The notes under the pieces are model-generated. The model was given only the letters and a program-made list of their open reading frames with translations. It had not been told where the DNA came from and did not search any database. A stretch of 64,000 bases of DNA from VXPQ01 sp965248175. GTDB lineage: Bacteria; Bacteroidota; Rhodothermia; Rhodothermales; VXPQ01. The DNA lies in contig OZ252093.1 in the NCBI GenBank assembly GCA_965248175.1, forward strand, positions 1,116,001 through 1,180,000. Reading direction: 5' to 3'. The translations under genes and the position numbers were made by a program. Positions 16,098 through 25,587 of this stretch are shown in pieces (the stretch's first letter is position 1; each line of letters opens with the position of its first letter).

Positions 16098-17324
16098 ATG
16101 TATCCGTCGCATAGCGAGCCTTCCGTATTCTCTTCAGAGACAGATCATGCCGTCGGAGCCGGTTCCGGTGGATCCGATTTGCGGAAGGGCCGGGATCGCT
16201 ACTGGCTCCATGCGCTACTCTTCGTAGTTACGCTTGCAGCCACCGTGTGGGAGGGGGGCAATCTGGTCGGTCGTTGGGCGGTGTACGCGAGCGAGGGCTG
16301 GCCGGCGTTCCTGGCCGACGGCTTGCGCTTTGGTCTATCTCTGCTTCTTTTTTTGACCGTGCACGAGTTCGGCCATTATTTTGCCGCCCGGTTTCATGGC
16401 GTGGCCACCTCGCTGCCGTACTACATTCCCCTGCCTTTCCTCGGCGTGGGTACGCTGGGTGCGGTTATCCGCATTAGAGAACCGGTGCCCAGCTTGCGGA
16501 AATTGTTCGACATCGGCGCTGCCGGGCCGCTCGCCGGTTTTGCAGTCGCTCTTGCGATCCTGCTTGTGGCCTTTGCTGCATTGCCGCCCGCCTCGTATAT
16601 CTTTGGTGTGGGGGTGGGGCACGAGACCATCCAGCAGTATGTAGAGCAATTCGGCAGGTATCCGGACAGCTTGACCGGATCGAGCGACGGAACGCTTTCG
16701 CTGGTCGTGGGCGATACGCTGTTGTATATGTTGCTCAAACAGTTTTTCACGGATGTGCCTCCAAATTGGGAGATGTACCACTACCCCGTGCTGTTTGCCG
16801 GGTGGCTGGGTCTGTTTTTTACGGCGCTGAACCTGCTTCCCATTGGGCAACTCGACGGCGGACATATTACCTATGCACTGTTCGGGCGCGTCTGGCATGC
16901 CCGCCTCGCCCGGGGGTTCATGCTGGTGTTGCTGCTTTCGGGCGCCATCGGGTTTGTGCTCGAAATCTCGCCGCTTCTCTACGAACTGTATCCGCCTCTC
17001 GGGAGCGGCTCCTGGTTTATCCTTGCAGGAATCCTGTATTTCTATCTGGCGAAACTGTTCGACGGGAATCTAACGCGTATTGCGCTGGCCATGGCGGGTC
17101 TTATGGTGTTGGCTGCACTTGCAGAGAACGTTCTGCCGTGGATGCAGGATTTTTCCTACAGCGGCTGGTTTATCTGGTGCCTGTTGCTCATATTCCTGGT
17201 CAAGATAGATCATCCCCCTGTGCTTCATGAGCAACCGTTGACCCCCGGGCGCATGGCGCTGGGCCTTTTCAGCCTGTTTGTCTTTATCCTGTGTTTCAGT
17301 TTCAGGCCCCTGTATGTCGCGTGA
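16098..17324 (+). CDS. site-2 protease family zinc metalloprotease
   Basis: A 408-residue multi-pass membrane protein with the zinc motif HEFGH in the first membrane core (about 88-92) and the partner motif NLLPIGQLDGGH at about 248-259, the pair that defines S2P/M50 intramembrane proteases. Several further hydrophobic helices follow to the C-terminus. No PDZ domain is evident. The ATG at 16098 is the first after the aminotransferase stop. Substrate is unknown; related enzymes release anti-sigma factors or remove signal peptides. Confidence 0.88.
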   Translation: MYPSHSEPSVFSSETDHAVGAGSGGSDLRKGRDRYWLHALLFVVTLAATVWEGGNLVGRWAVYASEGWPAFLADGLRFGLSLLLFLTVHEFGHYFAARFHGVATSLPYYIPLPFLGVGTLGAVIRIREPVPSLRKLFDIGAAGPLAGFAVALAILLVAFAALPPASYIFGVGVGHETIQQYVEQFGRYPDSLTGSSDGTLSLVVGDTLLYMLLKQFFTDVPPNWEMYHYPVLFAGWLGLFFTALNLLPIGQLDGGHITYALFGRVWHARLARGFMLVLLLSGAIGFVLEISPLLYELYPPLGSGSWFILAGILYFYLAKLFDGNLTRIALAMAGLMVLAALAENVLPWMQDFSYSGWFIWCLLLIFLVKIDHPPVLHEQPLTPGRMALGLFSLFVFILCFSFRPLYVA

Positions 17325-17563
17325 CGATCCTATGCCTGCCGGCCTGCGTCCATATATTTTTCGGAGGTATAGTGCGCCGCCCGGGATCTTTTATACCGAA
17401 AGCTTGTTAGGAGCCCATGCCCGGCATAAGTCGCAACGTTTTTGCGTACGCTGCGTGCGTGTTTTCCGGTCGTACCCTGTCCTTTCCACCTGACGGAGCG
17501 TTGATGAGCGCAGATTGATACGGTTTCGTTTATCCGAATCTGAACCCTTCGGGACGCTTCATC

Positions 17564-18334
17564 TTGCTCTATTCCTTTCGCTATGCGGCAGCGGTTCTTG
17601 CCGCAGGACTTCTCGCCCTGAGTGCGTGCGATCAGGCTCCTGGTCTGCTTGACGATGCAGGCGTTCCGCCGGAGTTGTCCGAATTCTCCTTTTCGCCGCA
17701 CGAGTTTATTGCGCCACCCGGCGATGCCGATGTGATCGTTCCACTCTCCCTGGAGGTTACGGTGCGGGATGCGGACAATGATGTGGAGGCCGTTTCTTTC
17801 GTCGTATTCGGGGACACGACGATCGCCGAAGGTGTGCTTGCTTCCGGCTCCGGTGGGCAGTATGCGGGCCGTTCCGATGTGATCGTCCCGGCCGGCGAGG
17901 TCGGCGTGTACACCGTGCTGGTTTTTGCGGAAGATCGGGAAGGGATGCTCAGCAACCAGGTGCGCGGCATGATGCATGTTTCGGCGGAGGGGGCGCCGCC
18001 GGTCATAAGCATGGTCGTGGCACCGGATACCGTACGTCGTCCCGTGCAGGGTGACCCCAGTGCGTTGCTGGAGTTGATAGCCGTCGTATCCGACCCGGAC
18101 GGGCTTTCCAATATCGCCTCCGTCGAATTCTGGAACGTGACAAGACCCGGGACGACGATCGGTATGCACGACGATGGGCTGGATGGCGATGCAGCGGCTG
18201 CCGATGGACGCTATACGCGCATCGTACGGATTGAATCGTCCAATCAACCCGGGGTTAACATATTCGCTTTCCGGGCCAGAGATAGAGCCGGTCTTCTCAG
18301 CGATATCGTGGAAGCAACCGTGGTGGTGGAATGA
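17564..18334 (+). CDS. lipoprotein with Ig-like modules, first gene of a surface cluster
   Basis: A 256-residue lipoprotein: hydrophobic signal with lipobox LSAC, cysteine at about 22. It begins with a TTG; no better start is seen. Two repeated beta-rich modules follow, each with a VxVxDxDxxxVxxVxF pattern, such as EVTVRDADNDVEAVSF and DPDGLSNIASVEFW. These look like cadherin/Ig-type domains. It is coupled by an ATGA overlap to the propeller protein gene downstream and heads a four-gene unit. Function unknown. Confidence 0.75.
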   Translation: MLYSFRYAAAVLAAGLLALSACDQAPGLLDDAGVPPELSEFSFSPHEFIAPPGDADVIVPLSLEVTVRDADNDVEAVSFVVFGDTTIAEGVLASGSGGQYAGRSDVIVPAGEVGVYTVLVFAEDREGMLSNQVRGMMHVSAEGAPPVISMVVAPDTVRRPVQGDPSALLELIAVVSDPDGLSNIASVEFWNVTRPGTTIGMHDDGLDGDAAAADGRYTRIVRIESSNQPGVNIFAFRARDRAGLLSDIVEATVVVE

Positions 18335-19878
18335 GGCGGGCGCTGTTCGGCATATTGACCAGTCTTCTGCTCGTTCCACAGGGGCAGGCGCAGGTTGGCC
18401 GGACGGGCGAGTTGTTGCCTGTGACCGGCATCCTGCGCAACAGTGTAACCAACCTGCATGCGGAGGGCGATACGCTGTGGGCCGGGCCGTTTCTCAATAT
18501 GACCCGGGACGGCGGACAAACCTGGTTCGTTGCCGACGTCGATTCGCTGGCGGCCCGCCGTCTTAACGTGTATTCGCTGGACGTGGAAGGCTCCGTTGTG
18601 TGGGCAGGCATCGGTTCTTCGAGAATGGAGGACGGTCAGACGATTAACAGCGTTGCCGGGTATGTCTTCTCCACAGACGGGGGCGCGACGTTTACCTGGC
18701 GTCCGCCTCATCTCGATGCTCCGGACGCCACGACCGAGGAATATGGCGTATCCGTGTTGCCCGCCCTGCCCATCATCGCGCCGGAGCAAAGCCCTCCCTT
18801 CGATACCGACTACGATCCGGTGCGGGGCGATGTGTGGATTGCGGCCTGGGCCAGCGGCATACGCCGATCCCGGGATGATGGGCAGACCTGGGAGCGGGTC
18901 GTGCTGCCCCCCGATTTTCTGTACGCCATTCATCCGGATTCGTCGTACGGGTTTTTCGTGTCGCCTGTGCCACGGGAAATGGAGGGACATCTGAACCACC
19001 GGGGATTCAGCGTGCTTGTGGACGAGGCCGGCACGATTTGGGCCGGTACGGCGGGCGGTGTGAATCGGTCGTACGACGGGCTGGCGTGGCAGCGATTCGC
19101 TGCCGACGGCGCCGCATATTCCCTGACGGGTAATTGGGTTACCTCCATAGAGGAGCAGTCGCTGCCCGGGGGGCGAAATCCGATCTGGATGGCCACCTGG
19201 CCGGTGAACGATCCGTCCCGGCCCGGCCCGTCGGAACAGTACGGCGTCACCGTGACCCGGGATGGGGGCGAAACATTCGAGCAGGTTCTCATTGGCGAAA
19301 AAGTGCACGATTTTGCCTTCCGGGGGAGTGAGACGGTCTATGTCGCCGGGGAAAATGGCTTATTCGTTACGCACGACGGCGGAGTGACCTGGCGAACGAT
19401 CCGCCGTTTCCGGGACGCAGAGGATCCTGACCGGATCGTGCGCCCGGACCTCTCCGTGTATTCCGTGGCTATCGCGGGCGCTGCGTTATGGGTGGGCACG
19501 TCGGACGGGCTCATGAAGAGCACGGACGGCGGAACCACATGGCGCATTTATCGGACCGACGTGCCGTTGCACCCGGATATGCCAACCGACGACAAGCCGG
19601 ATGTGGACGCCTATGCATACCCGAATCCGTTTTCGCCCGCAAACGACCGGTTCGTTCGCATACGGTATGATTCGGACGGGGGCGCCGACCGCATTCGCAT
19701 ACTTGATTTTCGTATGAACCTCGTGCGTGAACTGGCAGCGAACGCCGTCGTCGGAGGCGAGCGGGAAGTGACGTGGGACGGAACCGACCACAACGGATTC
19801 CGGGTGGCGAACGGGGTGTATTTCTATACCGTCGTCGGCGGGAAGGCTGCGCACGGGAAAATCCAGGTGCTCGAATGA
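18331..19878 (+). CDS. secreted beta-propeller (BNR-like) protein with FlgD-like C-terminal sorting domain
   Basis: A 515-residue exported protein with signal peptide (cleavage near GQAQ). It carries several Asp-box/BNR-like motifs (TRDGGQTW, STDGGATF, SRDDGQTW, TRDGGETF, THDGGVTW, STDGGTTW), which form blades of a sialidase-type propeller; sialidase catalytic residues are not apparent. The last about 85 residues, from YAYPNPFSPANDR to NGVYFYTVVGG, match FlgD-like/type IX sorting tails. Start and stop overlap both neighbours (ATGA), so it is translated with the lipoprotein and two PorV-like barrels. It is probably surface-displayed cargo of that set. Confidence 0.8.
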   Translation: MRRALFGILTSLLLVPQGQAQVGRTGELLPVTGILRNSVTNLHAEGDTLWAGPFLNMTRDGGQTWFVADVDSLAARRLNVYSLDVEGSVVWAGIGSSRMEDGQTINSVAGYVFSTDGGATFTWRPPHLDAPDATTEEYGVSVLPALPIIAPEQSPPFDTDYDPVRGDVWIAAWASGIRRSRDDGQTWERVVLPPDFLYAIHPDSSYGFFVSPVPREMEGHLNHRGFSVLVDEAGTIWAGTAGGVNRSYDGLAWQRFAADGAAYSLTGNWVTSIEEQSLPGGRNPIWMATWPVNDPSRPGPSEQYGVTVTRDGGETFEQVLIGEKVHDFAFRGSETVYVAGENGLFVTHDGGVTWRTIRRFRDAEDPDRIVRPDLSVYSVAIAGAALWVGTSDGLMKSTDGGTTWRIYRTDVPLHPDMPTDDKPDVDAYAYPNPFSPANDRFVRIRYDSDGGADRIRILDFRMNLVRELAANAVVGGEREVTWDGTDHNGFRVANGVYFYTVVGGKAAHGKIQVLE

Positions 19879-20912
19879 CCGCAGGCATGGCGCGCAAGAC
19901 GATCCATTGCCTCGTGGGGTTGCTGGCTCTGATGCCGGTGGCCAACGCATGGGGACAATCGGCGGGAGCCTTTTCGAGAATGGGCTTTGGCGCCCGCGGT
20001 ATGGCGTTGGGCAATGCGCTTGCCGCAGACGTGCGGGGCGATGCCTCCCCCTATTACAATCCGGCCCTGGCCCCGCAAGCCACACGACAGCATATCATGG
20101 CTTCGACGGCCTTCATGCGTTTCGACAGGGAGATGCAGTTTCTGCAATTCGCGACGCCCATTCAGCCAAGTGCGGGCCTTGCTGCTGGGCTGATTCATGC
20201 CGGGGTGTCCCATATCGACGGGAGGGATGCCAGCGGGTACCACACGCAAATGTATTCGACGGACGAATTTGCGTTTTTTCTGGCCTTCGGCACGCATCTC
20301 GGCCAGCGTTTTTCGGTGGGTGTCGGGCTTCAGCTTTTCCGCACGGATCTCCTCGACGACATCGAGCCGGTCCACAGCATTGGTATTGATGCGGGGGTCA
20401 TGGTGGATGTGACCGATCGCTTGCGTCTTGCATTCGTAGTGGACGATCTGCTGGCCCGTTATTCCTGGGATACATCCGGTTTGTACGGAGCGGAGGGCGG
20501 CACGACGTCCGATAGATTTCCCCTGCGTTTGCGTGCAGGTGCGTCATACGTCATGCTGGGGGATCGTTTGCAGTTGCTTGCCGAATACGAATCCCGCTTT
20601 TCGGATCTGGAATACCGGGTCCGTAGTATGCAACGCATCGGCTCCGTACCGTTCGAAGCGTTCGAGGCGCGCCGGGCAACCTTGCACGAGGCCGGTTTGC
20701 GCGCCGGCGTCGAGTACGAACTCTCGGAGATCCTGGTGCTTCGCGGCGGGGTCGACCGCATCGGCAGCGCCCTCTCGGGGAACACTCCTTCCGCTGGATT
20801 TGAGATCGAACAACCGGTAGGCGCCCTTGCTTTTCGAGTCGAGTACGGCCTTCTGCTGGAACCGCACGGTGCGGGCATGATGCACCTGATTACGCTCCGG
20901 ATGCTTCTGTGA
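19875..20912 (+). CDS. PorV/PorQ-family outer-membrane protein
   Basis: A 345-residue outer-membrane beta-barrel. The ATG overlaps the previous stop (ATGA) and opens a signal peptide ending NAWGQ. The mature N-terminus has FSRMGFGARGMALGNAL followed by YYNPAL, the signature of the PorV/UPF0164 family related to FadL barrels. In type IX secretion PorV shuttles C-terminally tagged cargo at the outer membrane. Here it follows a protein with such a tail. The stop overlaps the GTG of a second, shorter PorV-like gene. Confidence 0.82.
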   Translation: MTAGMARKTIHCLVGLLALMPVANAWGQSAGAFSRMGFGARGMALGNALAADVRGDASPYYNPALAPQATRQHIMASTAFMRFDREMQFLQFATPIQPSAGLAAGLIHAGVSHIDGRDASGYHTQMYSTDEFAFFLAFGTHLGQRFSVGVGLQLFRTDLLDDIEPVHSIGIDAGVMVDVTDRLRLAFVVDDLLARYSWDTSGLYGAEGGTTSDRFPLRLRAGASYVMLGDRLQLLAEYESRFSDLEYRVRSMQRIGSVPFEAFEARRATLHEAGLRAGVEYELSEILVLRGGVDRIGSALSGNTPSAGFEIEQPVGALAFRVEYGLLLEPHGAGMMHLITLRMLL

Positions 20913-21841
20913 GAATATTGATAAAAACGCGCTTGTGCATGCTGGGAATGCTTGCGTTTTTCGCTGCATGGCCGGCAGCGGCGCAGGAAGGCGGATTTGC
21001 GTTTCTGCGGAATGGAGTGAACGCCGAGGCAGGCGCCATGGGAGATGGGCAGGTTGCCTGGAGCCGCGATGCATTCAGTACGTTCTGGAATCCGGCCGGT
21101 CTGGCCGCAGCCGAACACAATACGGCCTCGTTGTCTTACTATGCGTGGGTACTCGGGACCAGGAGTTATGCTGCGGCCTCTCGTCTGGGTCTGGGTGACA
21201 AGGCGGGCGTCGGGTTATTTATTACGGCGATGGAAAGCGGCAACCTCGAGGCGCGCTCCGGGCCCGGGGACCCGGAAGGGTTCTTTAGTGCGCAATTCGT
21301 CAGTAGTGGGGCTTCGTATGGTCGGCGGTTCGGGCGCTTTCGGGCCGGCGTAACGGCCAAGTATCTGCTTGAGCGCATTTTCACGAGCTCTTCCCGTGGA
21401 TATGCGTTCGATTTCGGCGTACAGGCGGACCTGCCCATTCGGGGGGTGCAGTTCGGTGCGGCATTACAGAATACAGGCAGGATGTCAAGGCTGGTGGCGG
21501 AGGCCACCCGGTTACCGCGCGCCCTGCGCGTCGGCGTGGCGGCGCATCCGTTCCATGTGAGGCTCCGGGAAGACGATGCTACGCTGGCCCAACTGTTCGT
21601 CACGGTGGAAGTCTCGCACTTGCTTGAGGCGCAGCGCACGAAACTACACCTTGGTCTGGGGGCCGAGGTGCTCGAAATTGTGACGCTGCGGGGGGGATAC
21701 ATTACCAACGAGAAGCTTCGAGGGTTTTCTTTTGGGATGGGTCTGGATATGGACAAGGCGCTCGTCGATTATGCCTATGTGGCGTTCGAGAGCGGTTTTG
21801 TGGGGCCGGGGCATATGATGACGCTGACCTACCGGTGGTAG
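20909..21841 (+). CDS. second PorV/PorQ-family outer-membrane protein
   Basis: A 310-residue barrel protein starting with GTG (GTGA overlap with the previous stop). After a signal peptide ending AAAQ it shows FLRNGVNAEAGAMGDGQVA and TFWNPAGLA, the PorV/PorQ family opening, and ends in a barrel strand with C-terminal MMTLTYRW. It is a divergent paralogue of its upstream neighbour, with PorQ-like length. It closes the four-gene surface cluster and converges on the CPBP protease gene with a 29-base gap. Confidence 0.82.
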   Translation: MRILIKTRLCMLGMLAFFAAWPAAAQEGGFAFLRNGVNAEAGAMGDGQVAWSRDAFSTFWNPAGLAAAEHNTASLSYYAWVLGTRSYAAASRLGLGDKAGVGLFITAMESGNLEARSGPGDPEGFFSAQFVSSGASYGRRFGRFRAGVTAKYLLERIFTSSSRGYAFDFGVQADLPIRGVQFGAALQNTGRMSRLVAEATRLPRALRVGVAAHPFHVRLREDDATLAQLFVTVEVSHLLEAQRTKLHLGLGAEVLEIVTLRGGYITNEKLRGFSFGMGLDMDKALVDYAYVAFESGFVGPGHMMTLTYRW

Positions 21842-21870
21842 ACTGCGGCGATGTACACCGCCGTGCGAGG

Positions 21871-22662
21871 CTATCCCGCCAGCCCATCGCCCAGTGCTCT
21901 ACCCAATGCATCCAGTCCGATTCCGATTGCGCCAGAGCGCGTTCGTAGCGTGCACCAGAAATCCAGTACAATCATCTGGGCGGCATGGATCGGGACGGCG
22001 ATCCAGAATGACCGGCAACGCCATACGAGGGCCCCGAGGGCTATGCCGCCGACAAGGGAAAGCACGGTTTCCGGAAGGGGTTTATCGAGATGCAGCAATG
22101 TAAACGGGATGGCCTGGATGAAGATGGCGTACGCCCCGAACGTATGCGCCGTGCCGAAAAGAACAAACCCGCGCCAAAGGTATTCCCAGCCGATCCAGTA
22201 GAACAGAAAACACGTTTCGTAGATCAGAAAAATCGTCCAGTCCGTTTCCGCGGGACCATGATGGGGATACTGCGCCTGAAAGGCCGGACTCGCCGAAAGG
22301 AACCACGTGCCTGCAATTACCACCGGAAGATAGAGGGCCATAGCTATCCCTGCGAACTTCCAGTCGCCTCGCCCCAGTCCCGCGTCTCGCGCAGATTGCC
22401 GGAACAGACCGCACAGGATCGCGAGCGGGAGCACGAACCCGGTGATGCCTTGCACGAGAAACCGCCATACCCATGCGAGGAGGCCGGTGTGCCCGACCGG
22501 GAAAATTTCACCCAGCGTGTTATGAAAGAACCGGCGGCTTCCCACGGCGTCCTGCAGGATAACGAGGGCTGCGACCGTTACCAGCACGGTCACCGTCCGG
22601 CGGTCAAGGCGTCCGAGGGCTGTCGCCAGACGATCCGTTTCGAGTCGGATCCAGTTACGCAT
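21871..22662 (-). CDS. CPBP-family intramembrane glutamic endopeptidase
   Basis: A 263-residue multi-pass membrane protein. The C-terminal half has the CPBP/Abi motifs: EYLWRGF, a variant of EExxxR, then FTLLHLDK and a final HAAQ histidine. Such enzymes are related to Rce1 and process prenylated proteins, bacteriocins or unknown substrates. The ATG at 22662 is chosen; a longer frame would add a basic, low-hydrophobicity stretch. It is transcribed divergently from bioY. Confidence 0.8.
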   Translation of the reverse strand: MRNWIRLETDRLATALGRLDRRTVTVLVTVAALVILQDAVGSRRFFHNTLGEIFPVGHTGLLAWVWRFLVQGITGFVLPLAILCGLFRQSARDAGLGRGDWKFAGIAMALYLPVVIAGTWFLSASPAFQAQYPHHGPAETDWTIFLIYETCFLFYWIGWEYLWRGFVLFGTAHTFGAYAIFIQAIPFTLLHLDKPLPETVLSLVGGIALGALVWRCRSFWIAVPIHAAQMIVLDFWCTLRTRSGAIGIGLDALGRALGDGLAG

Positions 22663-22798
22663 GGCGGCAGGGAAGATAAGCGGAGACGGGCGGCAATGAG
22701 AATGAGCGCCCTGGATGTAGAAACCGATCGGCAAGCCGCCCGCAAGGGTACGGTTTGCCCCTCGAAAAAACGTGAACAGCAAAAACGTTTACCTTTTC

Positions 22799-22810
22799 CG
22801 GAACGTTCCG
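22799..22810. repeat. 12-base perfect palindrome in the CPBP/bioY divergent region
   Basis: CGGAACGTTCCG lies between the divergent start codons, 131 bases before bioY. It could be an operator. It does not resemble the BirA or BioR sites known for biotin genes. Confidence 0.3.
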
Positions 22811-22940
22811 AACAGGAATCCTTCCCGGGGTCTTCTTCGATTTGTCGATCTCCTGCGCTCGGGGCTTGCCCGGATTCCCCGAAAAAGCCGATATTACAGG
22901 ACCTTTGCGTTCCTTAACCTTTAAACCGGTCTCTGTTTTC

Positions 22941-23528
22941 ATGCTGCTACGACTGCACGCGCCCGCCCCTTCGCTGATCGACGCCCTTCGGGGAGAACGA
23001 GCCTCTACGCTTGTGCAGGCGCTTGGGATCGTTGGCTTTGCGCTGCTTACCGCCGCCGGGGCCCAGGTCCGCATTTACTTGTGGGAGGTTCCTTTCACGC
23101 TCCAGACGCTGTTCGTATTCGGCAGCGGCCTTTTTCTGGGCGCTCGTAACGGGATGTTCGCACAACTCCTGTATCTCGCAATGGGGCTTTTTGCGCCGGT
23201 GTTTGCGGGCGACGGACACGGACTTTCCTATATGCTGGGGGCGGTGAGCGCGGGGTACCTGCTGGGGTATCCGCTGGCGGCTCTCGCAGTGGGCCGCCTT
23301 TCGAGGAAGTGGAATACGCTGACGGGCAGTGCGCTTGCGATGCTCGTCGGGTCGGTGGTGTTCTTTGCCTCGGGCGTTATCTGGCTGCATTACGCCGCCG
23401 ATCATGCCACCTGGATGGAATCCATCGACAAGGGCTTTCTGCGTTTCATTCCTGCGGACCTTGCTAAAGTGGCCTTTGTTGCCCTGATCTACTCCGGGAC
23501 GCGGCGTCTGGGCGAGCGGGGAGCATAG
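22941..23528 (+). CDS. bioY: biotin transporter S component BioY
   Basis: A 195-residue membrane protein with about six helices and the BioY signatures VPFTLQTLFVFGSGLFLGARNG at about 48-69 and LSYMLGAVSAGYLLGYPLAA. It binds biotin and works alone or with an ECF energy module (BioMN), which is not in the window. ATG at 22941 begins the first conserved segment. The next gene starts 30 bases on and may be co-transcribed. Confidence 0.9.
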   Translation: MLLRLHAPAPSLIDALRGERASTLVQALGIVGFALLTAAGAQVRIYLWEVPFTLQTLFVFGSGLFLGARNGMFAQLLYLAMGLFAPVFAGDGHGLSYMLGAVSAGYLLGYPLAALAVGRLSRKWNTLTGSALAMLVGSVVFFASGVIWLHYAADHATWMESIDKGFLRFIPADLAKVAFVALIYSGTRRLGERGA

Positions 23529-23558
23529 ACTGTTGCGAGCACATGTCTGGGGGTTTCC

Positions 23559-24722
23559 ATGATGCGATCTGCTATTGGCGGGCTGGCCGTAGCCTTTCTT
23601 CTGGGGTTCGTTCCTGTCCGGGCGCAGCCTGCCGGATCCATTTTCGACGATCCGGTCGTACAGGCCGAAGTGAGCGAAGGGCTGGATCGTCTGTATAACA
23701 TGGAATTCGATGCGGCAGCCCGTCGTTTCGAGTCCATTGCCCGGCGTTATCCGGAACATCCTGCCGGTCCTTTTCTGGAGGCGCTCAACATATGGTGGAA
23801 GATTCTTCCCGATCTTGCCGACGATACGCATGACGCCGCTTTTTATGCTGCTATGGAGGAAGTCATCGAGCGCTCGGACCGCCTTCTCAAGCAGCGTTCC
23901 GATGCTTTTGACGCCATGTTCTTCAAGGGCGCTGCACTGGGGTTTCGGGGGCGGCTCCGATCGAATCGCGGGGAGTGGCTCAAAGCGGCGCGGGATGGTC
24001 TGCGGGCGATGGACTACGTGCTGGACGTCGTGAAACAGGAACCGGATGTGGCCGATTATGCTTTCGGAAAGGGCATGTACGACTATTATGCAGTCGCTAT
24101 TCCGGACAAGTATCCGTTGCTGAAGCCTCTGATGCTCTTTTTCCCGGATGGGGACCGGGAACGCGGTATCGAGGCGCTCCAGCGTACGGTGCGCGATGGA
24201 CGGTTCGTTCGCACGGAGGCGGCTTATTTCCTGTTGCAGATATATTATCTGTTCGAAAACGATTTCGATCATAGCATGCATTATGCGACCTGGCTGCGCG
24301 AGCGGTATCCCGGTAATTCTTTTTTTCATGCGATAGAGGGGCGTGTCTATGCACGGTGGGGGAGGTGGGAGCAGGCGGATCCCATTTTCGAAGAGATTTA
24401 TGCGCGTCATAAAGCCGGGCAGACAGGATACAATGCATCGCTGGCCGGGCAGGCGCTTTTTTTCATGGCGCGAAGCCGCATGGCCTATGGCGAGTACGAG
24501 GCGGCGCTCCCGCATCTCGACGCCTTGCAGGAACCCGCGATACGTGAAGCAGTGGAGGACCCGTTCGTCACGATGGGGCGGCTGTACGCGGGCATGGCCC
24601 ATGATGCTCTCGGGCGACGCAGTCGGGCGGTGGCTGCCTACCGGGAGGCATTGGCCACGAAAGACTGGTCCAATGCGCACGAACGGGCAAGGCAGTATCT
24701 TGAAATGCCCTATGGACCGTAG
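23559..24722 (+). CDS. exported tetratricopeptide-repeat protein
   Basis: A 387-residue protein with a signal peptide (MRSAIGGLAVAFLLGF, cleavage near VRAQ) and TPR-like helix pairs: LYNMEFDAAARRFESIARRYPEHP at the front, and YGEYEAALPHLDALQ and GRRSRAVAAYREAL at the end. The central part (residues about 120-190) is conserved-looking but unassigned. It is probably periplasmic or on the outer membrane and a scaffold for protein contacts. It lies between bioY and rsmA; the context gives no function. Confidence 0.7.
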   Translation: MMRSAIGGLAVAFLLGFVPVRAQPAGSIFDDPVVQAEVSEGLDRLYNMEFDAAARRFESIARRYPEHPAGPFLEALNIWWKILPDLADDTHDAAFYAAMEEVIERSDRLLKQRSDAFDAMFFKGAALGFRGRLRSNRGEWLKAARDGLRAMDYVLDVVKQEPDVADYAFGKGMYDYYAVAIPDKYPLLKPLMLFFPDGDRERGIEALQRTVRDGRFVRTEAAYFLLQIYYLFENDFDHSMHYATWLRERYPGNSFFHAIEGRVYARWGRWEQADPIFEEIYARHKAGQTGYNASLAGQALFFMARSRMAYGEYEAALPHLDALQEPAIREAVEDPFVTMGRLYAGMAHDALGRRSRAVAAYREALATKDWSNAHERARQYLEMPYGP

Positions 24723-24737
24723 CGCCAGACCTTATCC

Positions 24738-25523
24738 ATGTCCATTCTTCCCAGAAGATCGCTCGGACAACATTTCCTCCGCGATCCGAATGTAGCGCGC
24801 AAAATTGTAGCTGCCCTGCAGGCTCCGGAGGGGGCGCATGTCGTCGAAATCGGGCCGGGCGAGGGGGCGCTCACTGGTTTTCTTCAGGATCGGTTTGCAA
24901 CGTTTACCGCTGTCGAGATAGACCGGCGCGTCGCTGCGTTCTTGCGGGATGCGCGGCCAGAAATCGATGTGCGACAGATGGATGTGCTGGACGTGGATTG
25001 GCGGGCGCTTGCCAGGGAAAAAGCCGCCCCGGTTTGTGTTGTGGGTAACCTGCCGTACAATATCACGAGCCCCATCTTGTTCAACTTGCTCGATGCGCGC
25101 GATGTCGTGCAGGAGGTCGTTGTGACGATGCAGCGGGAGGTTGCCGAGCGCCTTGTAGCTGTTCCCCGGACCAAAGCATATGGCATTCTGAGTGTGCTGT
25201 GTCAGGCTCTTGCGCATCCTGAAATCCTGTTCCGGGTATCTCCCCATGTGTTTTACCCACGCCCTGCCGTAACCAGTGCCGTGGTGCGTCTGACATTCTT
25301 GGGCAAGGAAGAGGCGCCCGAGGGCGTGGACATGGCGTTTTTTCGCAGCGTTGTCCGGACCGCCTTCAACCGCCGTCGCAAAACACTGCGCAACGGGCTC
25401 GAACGCTGGACAAAGGGGGCGACGGGCATTGCTCTTCCCGAGGGGATGGATGCGCGCAGACCGGAGGAATTGACCCCGGAAGAGTTTGTCGCTCTTGCAC
25501 GTTATCTTAAGGCGCGCGTATAA
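24738..25523 (+). CDS. rsmA: 16S rRNA dimethyladenosine transferase RsmA (KsgA)
   Basis: A 261-residue enzyme with RRSLGQHFLRDPNV at the N-terminus, SAM motif EIGPGEGALT at about 37-46, the target-base motif NLPYNI at about 103-108 and C-terminal FRSVVRTAFNRRRKTLRN. It dimethylates A1518 and A1519 of 16S rRNA late in 30S assembly. It starts 15 bases after the TPR protein gene. Confidence 0.96.
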   Translation: MSILPRRSLGQHFLRDPNVARKIVAALQAPEGAHVVEIGPGEGALTGFLQDRFATFTAVEIDRRVAAFLRDARPEIDVRQMDVLDVDWRALAREKAAPVCVVGNLPYNITSPILFNLLDARDVVQEVVVTMQREVAERLVAVPRTKAYGILSVLCQALAHPEILFRVSPHVFYPRPAVTSAVVRLTFLGKEEAPEGVDMAFFRSVVRTAFNRRRKTLRNGLERWTKGATGIALPEGMDARRPEELTPEEFVALARYLKARV

Positions 25524-25587
25524 CGTCCGCGGCTTTACTCGCAGGGTGGAGCGCCCATTATCCGACCTTTAACCGTTTGCGCACCAC

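Noticed and set aside
22947..24680. Long minus-strand frame of 577 codons.
   Set aside because: It is antisense to bioY and the TPR protein, which have clear family motifs, signal peptide and correct spacing; its translation is basic and without domains.
25524..25587. Magnesium riboswitch before mgtE.
   Set aside because: The gap of 64 bases is too short for an M-box or ykoK element.
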